Under the pieces are notes generated by a model. The model was not told the DNA's origin and did not search any database. It saw only the letters and a list, made by a program, of their open reading frames with translations. Both the position numbers and the translations under genes were made by a program. This document shows positions 53,371 through 62,464 of a stretch of DNA of 64,000 bases, piece by piece. The stretch lies in contig CBDFKC010000002.1 of NCBI GenBank assembly GCA_965248685.1, positions 124,001-188,000 of the forward strand, written 5' to 3'. Every line of letters starts with the position of its first letter. The first letter of the stretch is position 1. The stretch comes from VYFG01 sp965248685 (GTDB lineage Bacteria; Pseudomonadota; Gammaproteobacteria; Arenicellales; Poriferihabitantaceae).

Positions 53371-54302
53371 GTATTTTCGATCCAGCTACAACACTCCTAG
53401 ATGGTTTAGGAAACGAAACTAAAAATGCTTCTCGGGTGACAGAATTCGAAGGCAAGGATTGGGGCACCGGGAGATTTCTACCAGATAACTATTTACATAT
53501 AGCGGGTACACAGATTACTAGTTCTGTACCTGACCATGGCGACCATGTCGCTGCAAGCTTATCTAACCCTGATCCTGATCTAGTATTTTCTGCTTTGCAA
53601 AATACTATGACGGTAACAATTAAGTTACCTACCAGACAGGCACTCGATGGTTTCGGTATTGCGCATTCACTAGGCTATGGGGGAACGATAAGAGTAGAAC
53701 TGTATTTGCAAGATGTACTGCAAAGCGTAATATCTAAAAACGCACAAGCGCCGTTGTATGCCTGGGGAGACCCTCCGGGCTGGGGCATGATGGCATGGAA
53801 TGGTTACCCCTTTCCTACTGATCCAGGCGCTATAGAGTGGCCCTTGACGGACATATGGCTTACTGAGTCAGTGGTAGCAGATAAAATTGTTATGCAGTTC
53901 GATGATGAAGTGCCTCTAACGGTCGGATACATCACAGCAGGACGAGCTTTTGTACCGTGTGTCAACATGGACAGACTGCCGCAGTTTGCACCAGTGGACC
54001 CGGTTGATTATGAAGATACTCCGGGCGGAGCTACTGTAGTCGGTAAAGGGAATTCGAAGAGAACATTCTCTACAACTTGGTCGTGGCTTACTTCAAATGA
54101 AATTGCGCGACTTGTTAACATATTATCGAACGCAAAAAATCGCGGACTACCGTTCTTGTTTAGCTATTTCCCCGGAAGGTCGGGGCAGATAGAACAACAG
54201 GGAACGGGACTCTGTTACCCCATATCATGGACACCGCCAGTTGAAGCTAGAGGCGATGGTCCATTTACACTAAAAGCACGAGAGGTTTTATTTAATGTTT
54301 AG
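53367..54302 (+). CDS. Tail tip protein, unknown
   Basis: 311 residues, beta-rich, with a lectin-like middle (RQALDGFGIAHSLGYGGTIR) and C-terminal FTLKAREVLFNV. Overlaps both neighbours by a few bases. Role in the tail tip inferred from position. Confidence 0.55.
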   Translation: MSIFDPATTLLDGLGNETKNASRVTEFEGKDWGTGRFLPDNYLHIAGTQITSSVPDHGDHVAASLSNPDPDLVFSALQNTMTVTIKLPTRQALDGFGIAHSLGYGGTIRVELYLQDVLQSVISKNAQAPLYAWGDPPGWGMMAWNGYPFPTDPGAIEWPLTDIWLTESVVADKIVMQFDDEVPLTVGYITAGRAFVPCVNMDRLPQFAPVDPVDYEDTPGGATVVGKGNSKRTFSTTWSWLTSNEIARLVNILSNAKNRGLPFLFSYFPGRSGQIEQQGTGLCYPISWTPPVEARGDGPFTLKAREVLFNV

Positions 54303-55245
54303 TCGAACAGATTACATCCCAGGTTTAGCTAAGGATACTGATACTTGGACTCTGCCCTACGAGCGTTTGGTGGATGCTTTCATAGCGCTGTCCGCGCTCG
54401 TAGGCCAGGTGGGTATACTTAACTGGACGGAAGCCAAAGCATATTTTGCTTCACAGAGTCCCGCAGTTCCGATACCGAATGGCTACGTTGTTCTCGGGGA
54501 TTCAGATGGCCTCAGCTATAGGTTGTTTAACGATCCAGAAAACGATCCTCAGTTAGACACATTCGATTCCTATGGAAAAGGGACTGACTGGAGACTACAA
54601 GATTCGAATATAGTTTTCGCGCCGAGTGCTGCTAACTCAGTGATCATAACAGCAGCAGGCGCTTCGTCATGGACAAACAGTAACGATACCAAACGTGGTC
54701 ACTTGATCATGGTCGGCGGTGGCGGCGGTGGTAATGGTGACGAGACTATCGCTACAGGCGGTGGCGGTGGCGGTGGCGGTTCAGGAGCGTATGTAGAAAG
54801 TGCGAACTTGGACCTTGATGGAGTAGGGGGAGTCAACTTCGTAGTTGGAGCAGGTGGTCTGGCGGGAGTCAACGGTACGCCGGATAATGTACACGGCGCA
54901 GCAGGCGGGGACACCACGTATGATGATGGCGTTGCGGTGCTAACAGCGGGCGGTGGTTCAGCAGGCGTTAGCGGTGCGGAGAACGGCGGACTTGGGGGTA
55001 CCCCGACTGGCGGTGAGTTAAGTTTCAATGGTAGCCATGGCGGACATGGTGGCGATCCATCGGCTGTTGTGAGAACTGCGGGATACGGAGGCGCAGGATC
55101 GTGGGGACACGGCGGAGTAAGTCCGACCATTGATGTAGCGGGTAGAGTACCTAACGGACCAGGTGGCGGCGGACACGGCGGGATGAATACATTCGAACCC
55201 TCAGCAGGACACCAAGGCATAATAATTTTTACGCCGCTTAACTAA
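54295..55245 (+). CDS. Glycine-rich tail tip adhesin-like protein
   Basis: 316 residues. After a helical N-terminus (to about 110), the rest has dense GG and GGxGG runs (VGGGGGGNGD, TGGGGGGGGSGAY, GGHGG). Such sequences form polyglycine-II helices in phage adhesins such as the S16 gp38 type. It should be involved in host recognition. The Gly-rich loops are the usual variable receptor-binding part. Confidence 0.65.
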   Translation: MFSRTDYIPGLAKDTDTWTLPYERLVDAFIALSALVGQVGILNWTEAKAYFASQSPAVPIPNGYVVLGDSDGLSYRLFNDPENDPQLDTFDSYGKGTDWRLQDSNIVFAPSAANSVIITAAGASSWTNSNDTKRGHLIMVGGGGGGNGDETIATGGGGGGGGSGAYVESANLDLDGVGGVNFVVGAGGLAGVNGTPDNVHGAAGGDTTYDDGVAVLTAGGGSAGVSGAENGGLGGTPTGGELSFNGSHGGHGGDPSAVVRTAGYGGAGSWGHGGVSPTIDVAGRVPNGPGGGGHGGMNTFEPSAGHQGIIIFTPLN

Positions 55246-55272
55246 CGAAAACATAAATAAGAGGATAGTATT

Positions 55273-56133
55273 TTGCTACCACCAACAGCCGTAGTTTCAT
55301 TCCCAGCAGGTCTGGGTCCCTTTGCATCGCAAGCCTCGATGGATGCAATTGAAGCACTTTCAATAAATGCCCACGTCACATATGACATCGGACCGACTGG
55401 AGATTTCGCAACCATACAGGACGCGGTAACCGAGCTAGCGAAAAAGAGACTAGGTCACGAAATTCAGGTCACCCTCAATATGGAAGACGGTGTTCATAGT
55501 TCCGGTCAAGTCACTCTCCGCAGCACAGACATACGTAAACTAAAGCTAACTAGCAGCGGTTCTGCAAACGTTACCATAAACTGCACTGGATCGTATTTGT
55601 TCAGGCTTTATGGTTGCAAACTTCAGGTAGAAAAAGTCACTGTAGACGACGGCGGATTTCAGGTTCTGGAATACGCGACACTTGAAGGACTTAGCGACGT
55701 AATAATCAATACTCCTTCTGCTTACGGGATTTACTGTTACTACGGTTCCCAGATTTTAGGCGGCGGAGCATTCACGATTAATGACGCTTCAACTAGCGCA
55801 GTGTATTTGACACATAGAGCTTATGGGTTACTGACTGGTATAACGATAAACAATCCGGGTACTCATGGTGTTCGTGCGCTTAACGATTCATATCTTTACG
55901 GTAGTGCCATCACAATCGATAGCTCTGGAGGTCACTCGATTTACTTAAGCACAATGAGTCGAAGTCTTCTGTCTGGAGTAACGGTTACAAACTCTGCCGC
56001 TATCGGAATTATAGCGATAGGAAACTCGAATATTCAAATGGGCGGAACTAACACTCTGACTGGTAACGCGACAAGCAACTATTCGCCATCACTTAATGTT
56101 ATCGGCAACGATGAGTCGCTCATATTCACATAG
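55273..56133 (+). CDS. Beta-helix tail spike/fibre-like protein
   Basis: 286 residues with TTG start 55273 (GAGGATAG upstream). From about residue 35 repeated short strands of parallel beta-helix type occur (FATIQDAVTELAKKRLG, then repeated G-x-x-I-x-x). Pectate-lyase-like helices are common in tail spikes that bind or cleave surface polysaccharide. No catalytic residues could be assigned. Confidence 0.65.
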   Translation: MLPPTAVVSFPAGLGPFASQASMDAIEALSINAHVTYDIGPTGDFATIQDAVTELAKKRLGHEIQVTLNMEDGVHSSGQVTLRSTDIRKLKLTSSGSANVTINCTGSYLFRLYGCKLQVEKVTVDDGGFQVLEYATLEGLSDVIINTPSAYGIYCYYGSQILGGGAFTINDASTSAVYLTHRAYGLLTGITINNPGTHGVRALNDSYLYGSAITIDSSGGHSIYLSTMSRSLLSGVTVTNSAAIGIIAIGNSNIQMGGTNTLTGNATSNYSPSLNVIGNDESLIFT

Positions 56134-56142
56134 AGGGAAATT

Positions 56143-56742
56143 ATGTATTTATACTTTAACAAGCAGGGAATTTTACTTGGCTGGCACGATTCCATGTCCG
56201 TTAATTACGAGACTAAGCAGATCGTCGTCGAAACCGAAGTTGCACCACTATTTTCAGAAGAAGGTATCCTGCTTCCGCAAGATCAGCAGCGCCCAGGCTG
56301 GCCCGCAGGAGTCTCAATCGATGCGGGCGTATGCAAGATAAGTAGAAAACTTAAAAAGCTATCAGCGAATCGCAACGCCACACTATTGGCAGATAAAGTC
56401 AGGCGACAGATTTCTCCTGGGGGTTCAAGCCGCAGGCGAGACGGATGGATTGCTAAGGCGCTTTGCGCGTGTTTCTATGACGTTACGGGTGACCCTAAAT
56501 TTCTGGAACCCTTCGAGAAAGAGTCATCAATTGACGGACGGACAGCAGAGGATTTACGCAGAAAGACTATTGATAAACTGGTCCGCATGGCGACTTCCAG
56601 TGCGGGTGCGGAATCCATTGAGAATAAAGCGACTGCTGATATTGAAGCATCTAAAAATTCAGACGGCCTGGATGCATCGACTGCCAGTCTACTTCAGGCG
56701 GCGTCTACTCTTGCCGCAGAGCTGGGACATGAATTGAAGTGA
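56143..56742 (+). CDS. Late-operon protein, unknown
   Basis: 199 residues. The N-terminal segment MYLYFNKQGILLGWHDSMSV resembles tail-fibre chaperone-like starts. A charged helical part and an Ala/Ser-rich C-terminus follow. No family recognised. Lies between the spike and lysis genes. Confidence 0.5.
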   Translation: MYLYFNKQGILLGWHDSMSVNYETKQIVVETEVAPLFSEEGILLPQDQQRPGWPAGVSIDAGVCKISRKLKKLSANRNATLLADKVRRQISPGGSSRRRDGWIAKALCACFYDVTGDPKFLEPFEKESSIDGRTAEDLRRKTIDKLVRMATSSAGAESIENKATADIEASKNSDGLDASTASLLQAASTLAAELGHELK

Positions 56743-56783
56743 CACAATAGGATGTTCGGATTTGAATAAGGAAAAAATAAAGT

Positions 56784-57071
56784 ATGGACACTGAAGTAAA
56801 GACGGATATCGCTGAGATAAAAACAGCGATTAAGGGTATGTACAAGTACCTGGAAAAAATTGCTGAAAAAGTTGAGTCTCACGATCATCTTATTCGCGGC
56901 AACGGTAAGCCGGGTATCAACACCAGACTAGCGTTGCTGGAAAAGGAAACAGAAACTCAGAAGGAAGACGCTGATAAAAAGGAAGCGCGGAGATCAAAAA
57001 ATTTGATGGCGATCTGGGTATTCGTTTCTACGATTATCGGAAAGCTGCTGTTCGACCACTTTAAAGGATAG
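56784..57071 (+). CDS. XhlA-like holin accessory protein, probable
   Basis: 95 residues: a coiled coil (about 5-70) and one C-terminal membrane helix (NLMAIWVFVSTIIGKLLFDH). This is the plan of XhlA-type lysis accessory proteins. Lies 6 bases before the holin-like gene. Confidence 0.6.
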   Translation: MDTEVKTDIAEIKTAIKGMYKYLEKIAEKVESHDHLIRGNGKPGINTRLALLEKETETQKEDADKKEARRSKNLMAIWVFVSTIIGKLLFDHFKG

Positions 57072-57077
57072 AAAATT

Positions 57078-57374
57078 ATGGAACTATGGAAAACGATTAA
57101 AGACAAAGGGATTCTGCGTTCGTGGCAGTTTTGGTTACCTGCAGTGGTACTTGTAATGTTCGCTCTCCCGGCATGGACCGAAGGACGTATTCCGATGATA
57201 GGCACCGGCATCACTATGGGTCTGTCCGCGCTGTACTTCGGCTCACGGGTACTTACCCATGTGCGGACGCATGAGCTGGATTCAATCGAAGAGAACAAGC
57301 GATCTAACGCACTCATCCTCGCTGCAGGATTAGTTATAGCTCTAGCGGTACACGGCGGGCTGACCGCAGTTTGA
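57078..57374 (+). CDS. Holin, probable (three membrane helices)
   Basis: 98 residues with three hydrophobic helices (about 19-33, 39-62, 78-96). Directly upstream of the endolysin gene, whose ATG overlaps this stop as TGATG. The plan fits a class I holin. Confidence 0.65.
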   Translation: MELWKTIKDKGILRSWQFWLPAVVLVMFALPAWTEGRIPMIGTGITMGLSALYFGSRVLTHVRTHELDSIEENKRSNALILAAGLVIALAVHGGLTAV

Positions 57375-58096
57375 TGCGCATAGCGGCTATCCTGGCATTC
57401 CTACTAGTAGTGGGATGTCAGGCACAACCAATTGCCGTTGCAGCTTCGAAAGCAGAAGTGAAGGAACCGCCAAAGGTTGTTGCCCGACAAGAACCAAAAC
57501 AGCAATCACCTCACCTAGTACCGGGCGCAAATATCCCAAGAGAATCACGTCGCTGGTTCAAAATGGCTTTGGGCGAGCATCGAAAGCAATTTGGTCACAC
57601 ACGATTCTTAGCAGCATGGGCTGCACAGATTGACCAAGAGTCGAACTGGAAGACACTGGCAAAAAGTCATGTAGGTGCGCGGGGTATGGCGCAGTTTATG
57701 CCCGCGACAGCAAAATGGGCTGGCGAAACTTTTGCTAAGGACTTGGGTGTACCTGATTCACTGTCGCCAGCATGGTCGGTGAAGGCGTCAATACGATACG
57801 ACGCACGGCTGTACCGCATGCGCATTAAGGAGTTCGCGAATCCGTGTGATGCTTTTTCAGCGACGCTATGCGACTACAACGGTGGGCGCGGGAATCTCAA
57901 TAAAGAACGTCGGTTATGTGGAACGACAGTGGGATGCGATAAAACGTTGTATTGGGGACACGTTGAGAATATCCGTAAACGTGCGAATTGGGCGTTCAAA
58001 GAAAATCGTGGATACCCCATAGCGATATTACGTAAGAGACAGCGGAAATTTCTGGATGCTGGATATGGGCGAGTAACAACGTGCGCTAGAGCATAA
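57374..58096 (+). CDS. Endolysin, lytic transglycosylase-like, with lipoprotein signal
   Basis: 240 residues from ATG 57374. N-terminus AILAFLLVVGC is a lipobox signal. The enzyme part is SLT/goose-lysozyme-like: AQIDQESNW carries the catalytic Glu, then VGARGMAQFMPATA. It cuts peptidoglycan glycan strands. Lipoprotein targeting would put it in the periplasm without a holin. Confidence 0.75.
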   Translation: MRIAAILAFLLVVGCQAQPIAVAASKAEVKEPPKVVARQEPKQQSPHLVPGANIPRESRRWFKMALGEHRKQFGHTRFLAAWAAQIDQESNWKTLAKSHVGARGMAQFMPATAKWAGETFAKDLGVPDSLSPAWSVKASIRYDARLYRMRIKEFANPCDAFSATLCDYNGGRGNLNKERRLCGTTVGCDKTLYWGHVENIRKRANWAFKENRGYPIAILRKRQRKFLDAGYGRVTTCARA

Positions 58097-58107
58097 GCAG
58101 GTTATGC

Positions 58108-58137
58108 TTGCAATTATAATATAAGTATGCTTATAAT
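58108..58137 (+). promoter_or_regulatory. Rightward promoter with operator in the late region
   Basis: TTGCAA (58108-58113), 18 bases, TATAAT (58132-58137). The spacer holds ATAAGTATGCTTAT (58121-58134), 11 of 14 to the operator. It separates the lysis genes from the two small exported proteins. Confidence 0.6.
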
Positions 58138-58182
58138 AGGCATTCGACTCAATAAGTTAAATCTAACTACAGGAGAAGTCAA

Positions 58183-58518
58183 ATGAAAAATTTATTTGGA
58201 GCACTAGGAATGGTCGCCGCACTTTTTGCCGGTATGGGAATCGCGAGCGATCTTGAAGAACATACGCAAACAGTTGCTGATTCGCCAGCAAACAGCGGGG
58301 CACCCAATCACGGTTTAAGTGCAATTTATGAATCTCTGTTCAGTGCAATAAACCCTGAAACAGGAGATATTATGGTTTGCGATGGTTCCAGTTGTGTACC
58401 AGTAGGCGACAGCACACAAGCCGATTTCCTACAGCGGGCACTAGAAAATACGGGTGTTGCTCAGGCGATCACGGAATGCCAGGGAGAGCTAAAGGAATTT
58501 AGACGGAATCAAACTTAA
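58183..58518 (+). CDS. Small exported protein, unknown
   Basis: 111 residues with an N-terminal signal peptide (MKNLFGALGMVAALFAGMGI). Three Cys in the mature part (two in CDGSSC). AGGAGAAG before the ATG. First gene after the operator-containing promoter, so it may be expressed separately from the late operon. Function unknown. Confidence 0.6.
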   Translation: MKNLFGALGMVAALFAGMGIASDLEEHTQTVADSPANSGAPNHGLSAIYESLFSAINPETGDIMVCDGSSCVPVGDSTQADFLQRALENTGVAQAITECQGELKEFRRNQT

Positions 58519-58528
58519 GGAATAAAAT

Positions 58529-59212
58529 ATGACGAAGGAAACAACCAGATTAATCGGCGCACTGTTAATCGCGCTATTCGTAGTAGGGTGCAATACGACA
58601 CCGGCAGTCAATCAAGGCGATGCAAAAATAGTCAATCAACATGACGCGGACGGAAACTTATTGACGTCCACGCAGACTGTAAGTGGTGTTGCTGCAGTTG
58701 ATATCGAGATGGAGAAAACCCGACAAGTCTGCTATGAAAATCGCGGGAAAGCGTATGGCAATGTAACTGACCCTACTGCACAAGTTGCTATCGAAGCGCT
58801 AAACAAACTGGCGGGTGACAATGGATGTGCAGGAAGTACGAACTCGAATGATTTGGCTTTGGGTAAAAACTCCAATATGCATCAGACAATTCGTAGCGCA
58901 ACATCAGACGTCCTCAGCTTTGGTAAATTCGGACTGGGTGCCGCTGCAATTGGCAAGGTAGCCGACAAGCTTGGGAACGGTTCACGAGTTAATACCGGTG
59001 ACAATGCAAGGGTGACTTTGGGTAATGGTTCCGATTATAACGAGAACATAAAGACTGGTCTTGAAACTACACCACTAGATTTGAATCCCGCTATTGGTCT
59101 ACAGAGTGAGAGCGAGCCCGAGGCCGAACAGGAAGTAGAAGTCGAGCAGATATTTGTGCCCGAAGCTGCACCGACGCCTGAACCGGACGAAGTGGACTTG
59201 ACTGAAGAATAA
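58529..59212 (+). CDS. Predicted lipoprotein, unknown
   Basis: 227 residues with signal ALLIALFVVGC (lipobox). Middle with Asn/Gly/Thr-rich repeats, and an acidic C-terminus (PEAEQEVEVE). No family recognised. Its stop shares a base with the Rz start. Confidence 0.6.
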   Translation: MTKETTRLIGALLIALFVVGCNTTPAVNQGDAKIVNQHDADGNLLTSTQTVSGVAAVDIEMEKTRQVCYENRGKAYGNVTDPTAQVAIEALNKLAGDNGCAGSTNSNDLALGKNSNMHQTIRSATSDVLSFGKFGLGAAAIGKVADKLGNGSRVNTGDNARVTLGNGSDYNENIKTGLETTPLDLNPAIGLQSESEPEAEQEVEVEQIFVPEAAPTPEPDEVDLTEE

Positions 59213-59574
59213 TGTTCAGACTCATACGTTATGCGCCCTGGCTACTGTCCGCAGTGCTGGGGCTATTCAGTGCTTACCAATCCTATGGAAAGGCAAGTGC
59301 TGAGAATGTTACAGGTAGCCTAAACAACCAACTGGTGGCTAAGACTGCTTTGATCAGTGACATGAATGTGTCTATTGATGAGCAGAACGACACGATCATG
59401 GCTAAGGCCAAACAGTTGGAGGACCTCAATGAAGCTTTTCAAAAGATGGATGATCGTCGCGAACATTGGCGACAAAGTTTTTACCTGGAAAAGAATAAAT
59501 TCACGGAACTACAGGAAACAGATGTCGAAGTTCGGGACTGGGCTAGCGAGCCTTATCCTGATCTGCTTGATTAG
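59212..59574 (+). CDS. Inner-membrane spanin, Rz-like
   Basis: 120 residues: an N-terminal membrane anchor (about 8-25) and a long charged coiled coil, as i-spanin. It overlaps the Rz1-like lipoprotein gene by 53 bases in another frame, the typical arrangement. Confidence 0.78.
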   Translation: MFRLIRYAPWLLSAVLGLFSAYQSYGKASAENVTGSLNNQLVAKTALISDMNVSIDEQNDTIMAKAKQLEDLNEAFQKMDDRREHWRQSFYLEKNKFTELQETDVEVRDWASEPYPDLLD

Positions 59575-59848
59575 TGGTTGCGCTTCAACTGCATCAGAAC
59601 CCGAAGTAAAGATTGTAACAAGGACTGAAATTCCGCATATCCCGCAAACTCTCTTGATGCTACCTGAAGTCCCGACAAAACCGGGACCAGGTAGGAGTAA
59701 CTCCGACATGTACTTTTATCGGATCGAATTCGAGCAGTACGTTTGCGAGATAATCTTAAGATACCGTGAAGCCATCAGGCAAGCCACCTTGGGTCAGCAA
59801 ACGCTGGATACACCCGAATGGTGCGCTGCCCTGATGGAGAAGGCTTAG
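59522..59848 (+). CDS. Outer-membrane spanin lipoprotein, Rz1-like
   Basis: 108 residues from ATG 59522 (AGGAAACAG upstream). Lipobox LICLISGC at residues 13-20, then a proline-rich segment (VPTKPGPGR). It starts inside the Rz-like gene out of frame. Together with the inner-membrane partner it disrupts the outer membrane. Confidence 0.8.
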   Translation: MSKFGTGLASLILICLISGCASTASEPEVKIVTRTEIPHIPQTLLMLPEVPTKPGPGRSNSDMYFYRIEFEQYVCEIILRYREAIRQATLGQQTLDTPEWCAALMEKA

Positions 59849-61386
59849 TGGTACAAAGAGCATCGAGGAAAAAATTACAAGAACTTATCGATGTCTGGCC
59901 TGAAGCAGACTCACTTAAAGATGCCGGGAAAAAAGCCGGGTTAGGTACAGATCAGAGAAGTCTACGTCGCTACCGAAGGCAGGCTGAAAGAGAGTTTGGC
60001 ATCACGCTGGACGCGCACAACGACAAGTTTTCCACTGAGAATGAGATAGAGTGTCCGAGTACACTTGATATAAAAGCTGCACGGCAACATAAAGATTTTG
60101 TCATTACGTCAGCAACCAATAACTCCCCGACTGTTAAGCCCTTCCTTGAAGCGCTGGAGCAGTTCGTGGCTGCACAAGACGGACAGCTTTTGGTCGTACC
60201 GGTACGCTACAGGAATCCGAATGCGATGCACCGTACAGAGGGGTGCAAATGGGATGAGCGCATTTATCCATACGCTTTGCAAAATGATCTTAATGTAGGA
60301 CGGTCCTTAATGATCTCTGCCACCAGACTGCAGGCTACGGCAGTCAATCCGCTAGTGGGCCTTGGTCCAGCTTCGGGCGTTAAGTCCGCGATCTACGGTC
60401 ACCCACAACTAGCTATGGAGATGGTAGCAACACCGTCCAGCGAGCTACCCAAGATGATGCATACGACTGGATCAGTGAGCAGACCGAGGTACAGTAGTTC
60501 TAAAGCCGGTGGTCAGGCGAAGTTCAATCACTCGATCTCCGCTGTGTACGTTCAGATAGTAGGATCGAAGTTCTTTGCGATTCAATTATCGTGGGACGGT
60601 AGTGGGTTTTATTACTACGATGAGTACTGGACTGAAAAGGGAAAGGAGACTGCACCTGATGCTGCAGGCGTAGTGTTCGGAGACGATCACATTTACTGGG
60701 AGCGGAAGGAAGTGACACGCGCTAGGCGACGACTGTGCGAGCTGGTGCGCCCCAAGATACATGTGCGGCATGATCTGCACGACCATCACAGTCAAAACCA
60801 TCACCACACACCCATACAGCGCATCAAGATCGCGCAGGCGGGTGACCATTTGGTCGAAAAAGAACTGGATAAAGCAGTTCGGTATCTGAATGCCGAAGGT
60901 GGGCGCGATAACTGGATAGTTAGATCGAATCACCATGATGCCATTGAGAAATGGTTGAACAGATTCAGACCGGACCAAGACCCACATAATGCGCCTTTCT
61001 ACTTCGATATGATGTCACGGGTAGTGAACAGCGATAAGTCTGCGCTGGAGCTGTACCTGGAAGAGCGGTTGACAGTTCCTTTCAAGTTTATTGATGGAAA
61101 TGACAAGGCTGTGATCGCTGGAATATCGGTATGCAATCACGGTGACAAGGGGGTTAACGGCACTCGCGGATCGCTACGGGGATTTGCGAAGACCAGCTAT
61201 AAAACTGTCACCGGACATTCCCATACACCGGGTATCGAGAAGGGTGCCTGGGCGGTCGGATGCGGTACCGATAAGATGGATTACAAGGAAGGGCTATCCT
61301 CGTGGATGCTGTGCGATTGCATTATCTATGCGAACGGGAAGAGGGCGCTGATACCTTATATTAATGGTAAATTTCGGCGGGATTAA
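59848..61386 (+). CDS. T5 A1-like metallophosphoesterase
   Basis: 512 residues from GTG 59848, preferred over ATG 59818 because GGAGAAGG lies 5 bases upstream and the GTG overlaps the Rz1 stop. The N-terminal 50 residues are a helix-turn-helix-like basic domain. The C-terminal half has calcineurin-type metal motifs: DLHDHHSQNHHH, SNHHD, NHGDKGVNGTRGS and GHSHTP, in that order. T5 A1 has this layout and acts in host DNA degradation and transfer. Here it ends the late operon. Confidence 0.65.
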   Translation: MVQRASRKKLQELIDVWPEADSLKDAGKKAGLGTDQRSLRRYRRQAEREFGITLDAHNDKFSTENEIECPSTLDIKAARQHKDFVITSATNNSPTVKPFLEALEQFVAAQDGQLLVVPVRYRNPNAMHRTEGCKWDERIYPYALQNDLNVGRSLMISATRLQATAVNPLVGLGPASGVKSAIYGHPQLAMEMVATPSSELPKMMHTTGSVSRPRYSSSKAGGQAKFNHSISAVYVQIVGSKFFAIQLSWDGSGFYYYDEYWTEKGKETAPDAAGVVFGDDHIYWERKEVTRARRRLCELVRPKIHVRHDLHDHHSQNHHHTPIQRIKIAQAGDHLVEKELDKAVRYLNAEGGRDNWIVRSNHHDAIEKWLNRFRPDQDPHNAPFYFDMMSRVVNSDKSALELYLEERLTVPFKFIDGNDKAVIAGISVCNHGDKGVNGTRGSLRGFAKTSYKTVTGHSHTPGIEKGAWAVGCGTDKMDYKEGLSSWMLCDCIIYANGKRALIPYINGKFRRD

Positions 61387-61534
61387 ATGTACGAGATGCT
61401 GGACTCATTTACATTGGGAATTTCACGGATAACTATAGACTTACTTATTTCGCTGAGGAAATAGTGCTATACTAATTTCGTCAAGAACCAAACCTTGATA
61501 TGGATTAACTATTAACTAACTATGGAGTAGAACT

Positions 61535-61714
61535 ATGGGTGGTAAATCTAAAGAGGCTCCCAGCAATAAAGCAGCCAAGCCCGCAACTAGGCAGGAGCTG
61601 TTAGATGCAATTTTCAGTAATGCGGGTAAATCTGTAGAAGGGAGTCATGAGGATAGACTGAAAGCGGCCCAAACATGTGAATTATTGGCAAATGCTTTTC
61701 GGCTACTAAGATAA
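61535..61714 (+). CDS. Small basic late-region protein, unknown
   Basis: 59 codons from ATG 61535 with TATGGAG upstream. Starts MGGKSKEAPSNKAAKPATRQ. No family recognised. A weak promoter with TATACT (61470-61475) precedes it. Confidence 0.55.
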   Translation: MGGKSKEAPSNKAAKPATRQELLDAIFSNAGKSVEGSHEDRLKAAQTCELLANAFRLLR

Positions 61715-61792
61715 GTTAATTGTAATGTAGTTGCTCGATGTCCGCTTAGTGCGGGGGCCGTGTTGTGTAAAGGCCCGATTGAAATTGGCGGT

Positions 61793-62452
61793 TCAAACTA
61801 GAGCGGCTTTGCCTCTTACAATTTTCTGCTTGTGTCCTTGGTGCCAGACTACGCTAAAAGATTTGTAGGCTAATCTTGTTTTAGTGAATTTGATGAATTT
61901 GTCTATAGGTAAATTTTTTGAAATCATTGCCCTTGTCAATTTGCTTAGTGGACCGGATAGAATCCCGACCAGTTTTACATCTTCATTGAAAGAATAAAAA
62001 TCCAGCTTTTTTTCCCGGTAGATATCCTCCAGCCTTAAAAATATTCTTTGCTCCATTTCATAGACCCAGCCAGAATATTTCGTAGTAAATAGTTTGTAAT
62101 CGAATTTCGAAGAATGCTTTTTTGGATCAAATACTTGTCTGTTTTTCAAGTATTTAACCTTGCTGACGAGGCTCTCATTCACTTCTAATTCCAATACTAC
62201 ACCGGCATGCCTGTCTCCGTAATGACTCCACATAAGAGGGTCTTTTCGGGTGCTGCTTAAACACAATAGCCTCAAAATTTTTGTGGCTTCCTTCTTCACC
62301 TTGGCAAAGTAATCTCTCTGAGACTTATCCGACATATCAATAGATAAAAGCTCGAAAGGGTCATTGAGATCAGACAGATTTGAAACCTTAAGTCGCTGTA
62401 ATCGCAAAGACTCCAGTCCGTGCTTTTCTGATAAGTAGTGGTATAGCTTCAT
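61793..62452 (-). CDS. DUF2971-family protein
   Basis: 219 residues with the DUF2971 start KLYHYLSEKHGLESL, then NLSDLNDPFELL, and MWSHYGDRHAGVVLEL. The family is common on mobile elements and in toxin-like or defence contexts. The biochemical activity is unknown. Lies leftward at the right end of the prophage. Confidence 0.75.
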   Translation of the reverse strand: MKLYHYLSEKHGLESLRLQRLKVSNLSDLNDPFELLSIDMSDKSQRDYFAKVKKEATKILRLLCLSSTRKDPLMWSHYGDRHAGVVLELEVNESLVSKVKYLKNRQVFDPKKHSSKFDYKLFTTKYSGWVYEMEQRIFLRLEDIYREKKLDFYSFNEDVKLVGILSGPLSKLTRAMISKNLPIDKFIKFTKTRLAYKSFSVVWHQGHKQKIVRGKAALV

Positions 62453-62464
62453 ATTCTCAACTGA

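Noticed and set aside
54699..55220. Proline-rich minus-strand protein
   Set aside because: It is the complement of the glycine-rich adhesin coding sequence and lacks a start signal.
54295..56133. Diversity-generating retroelement acting on the tail adhesin
   Set aside because: No reverse transcriptase or template repeat was found in the window.
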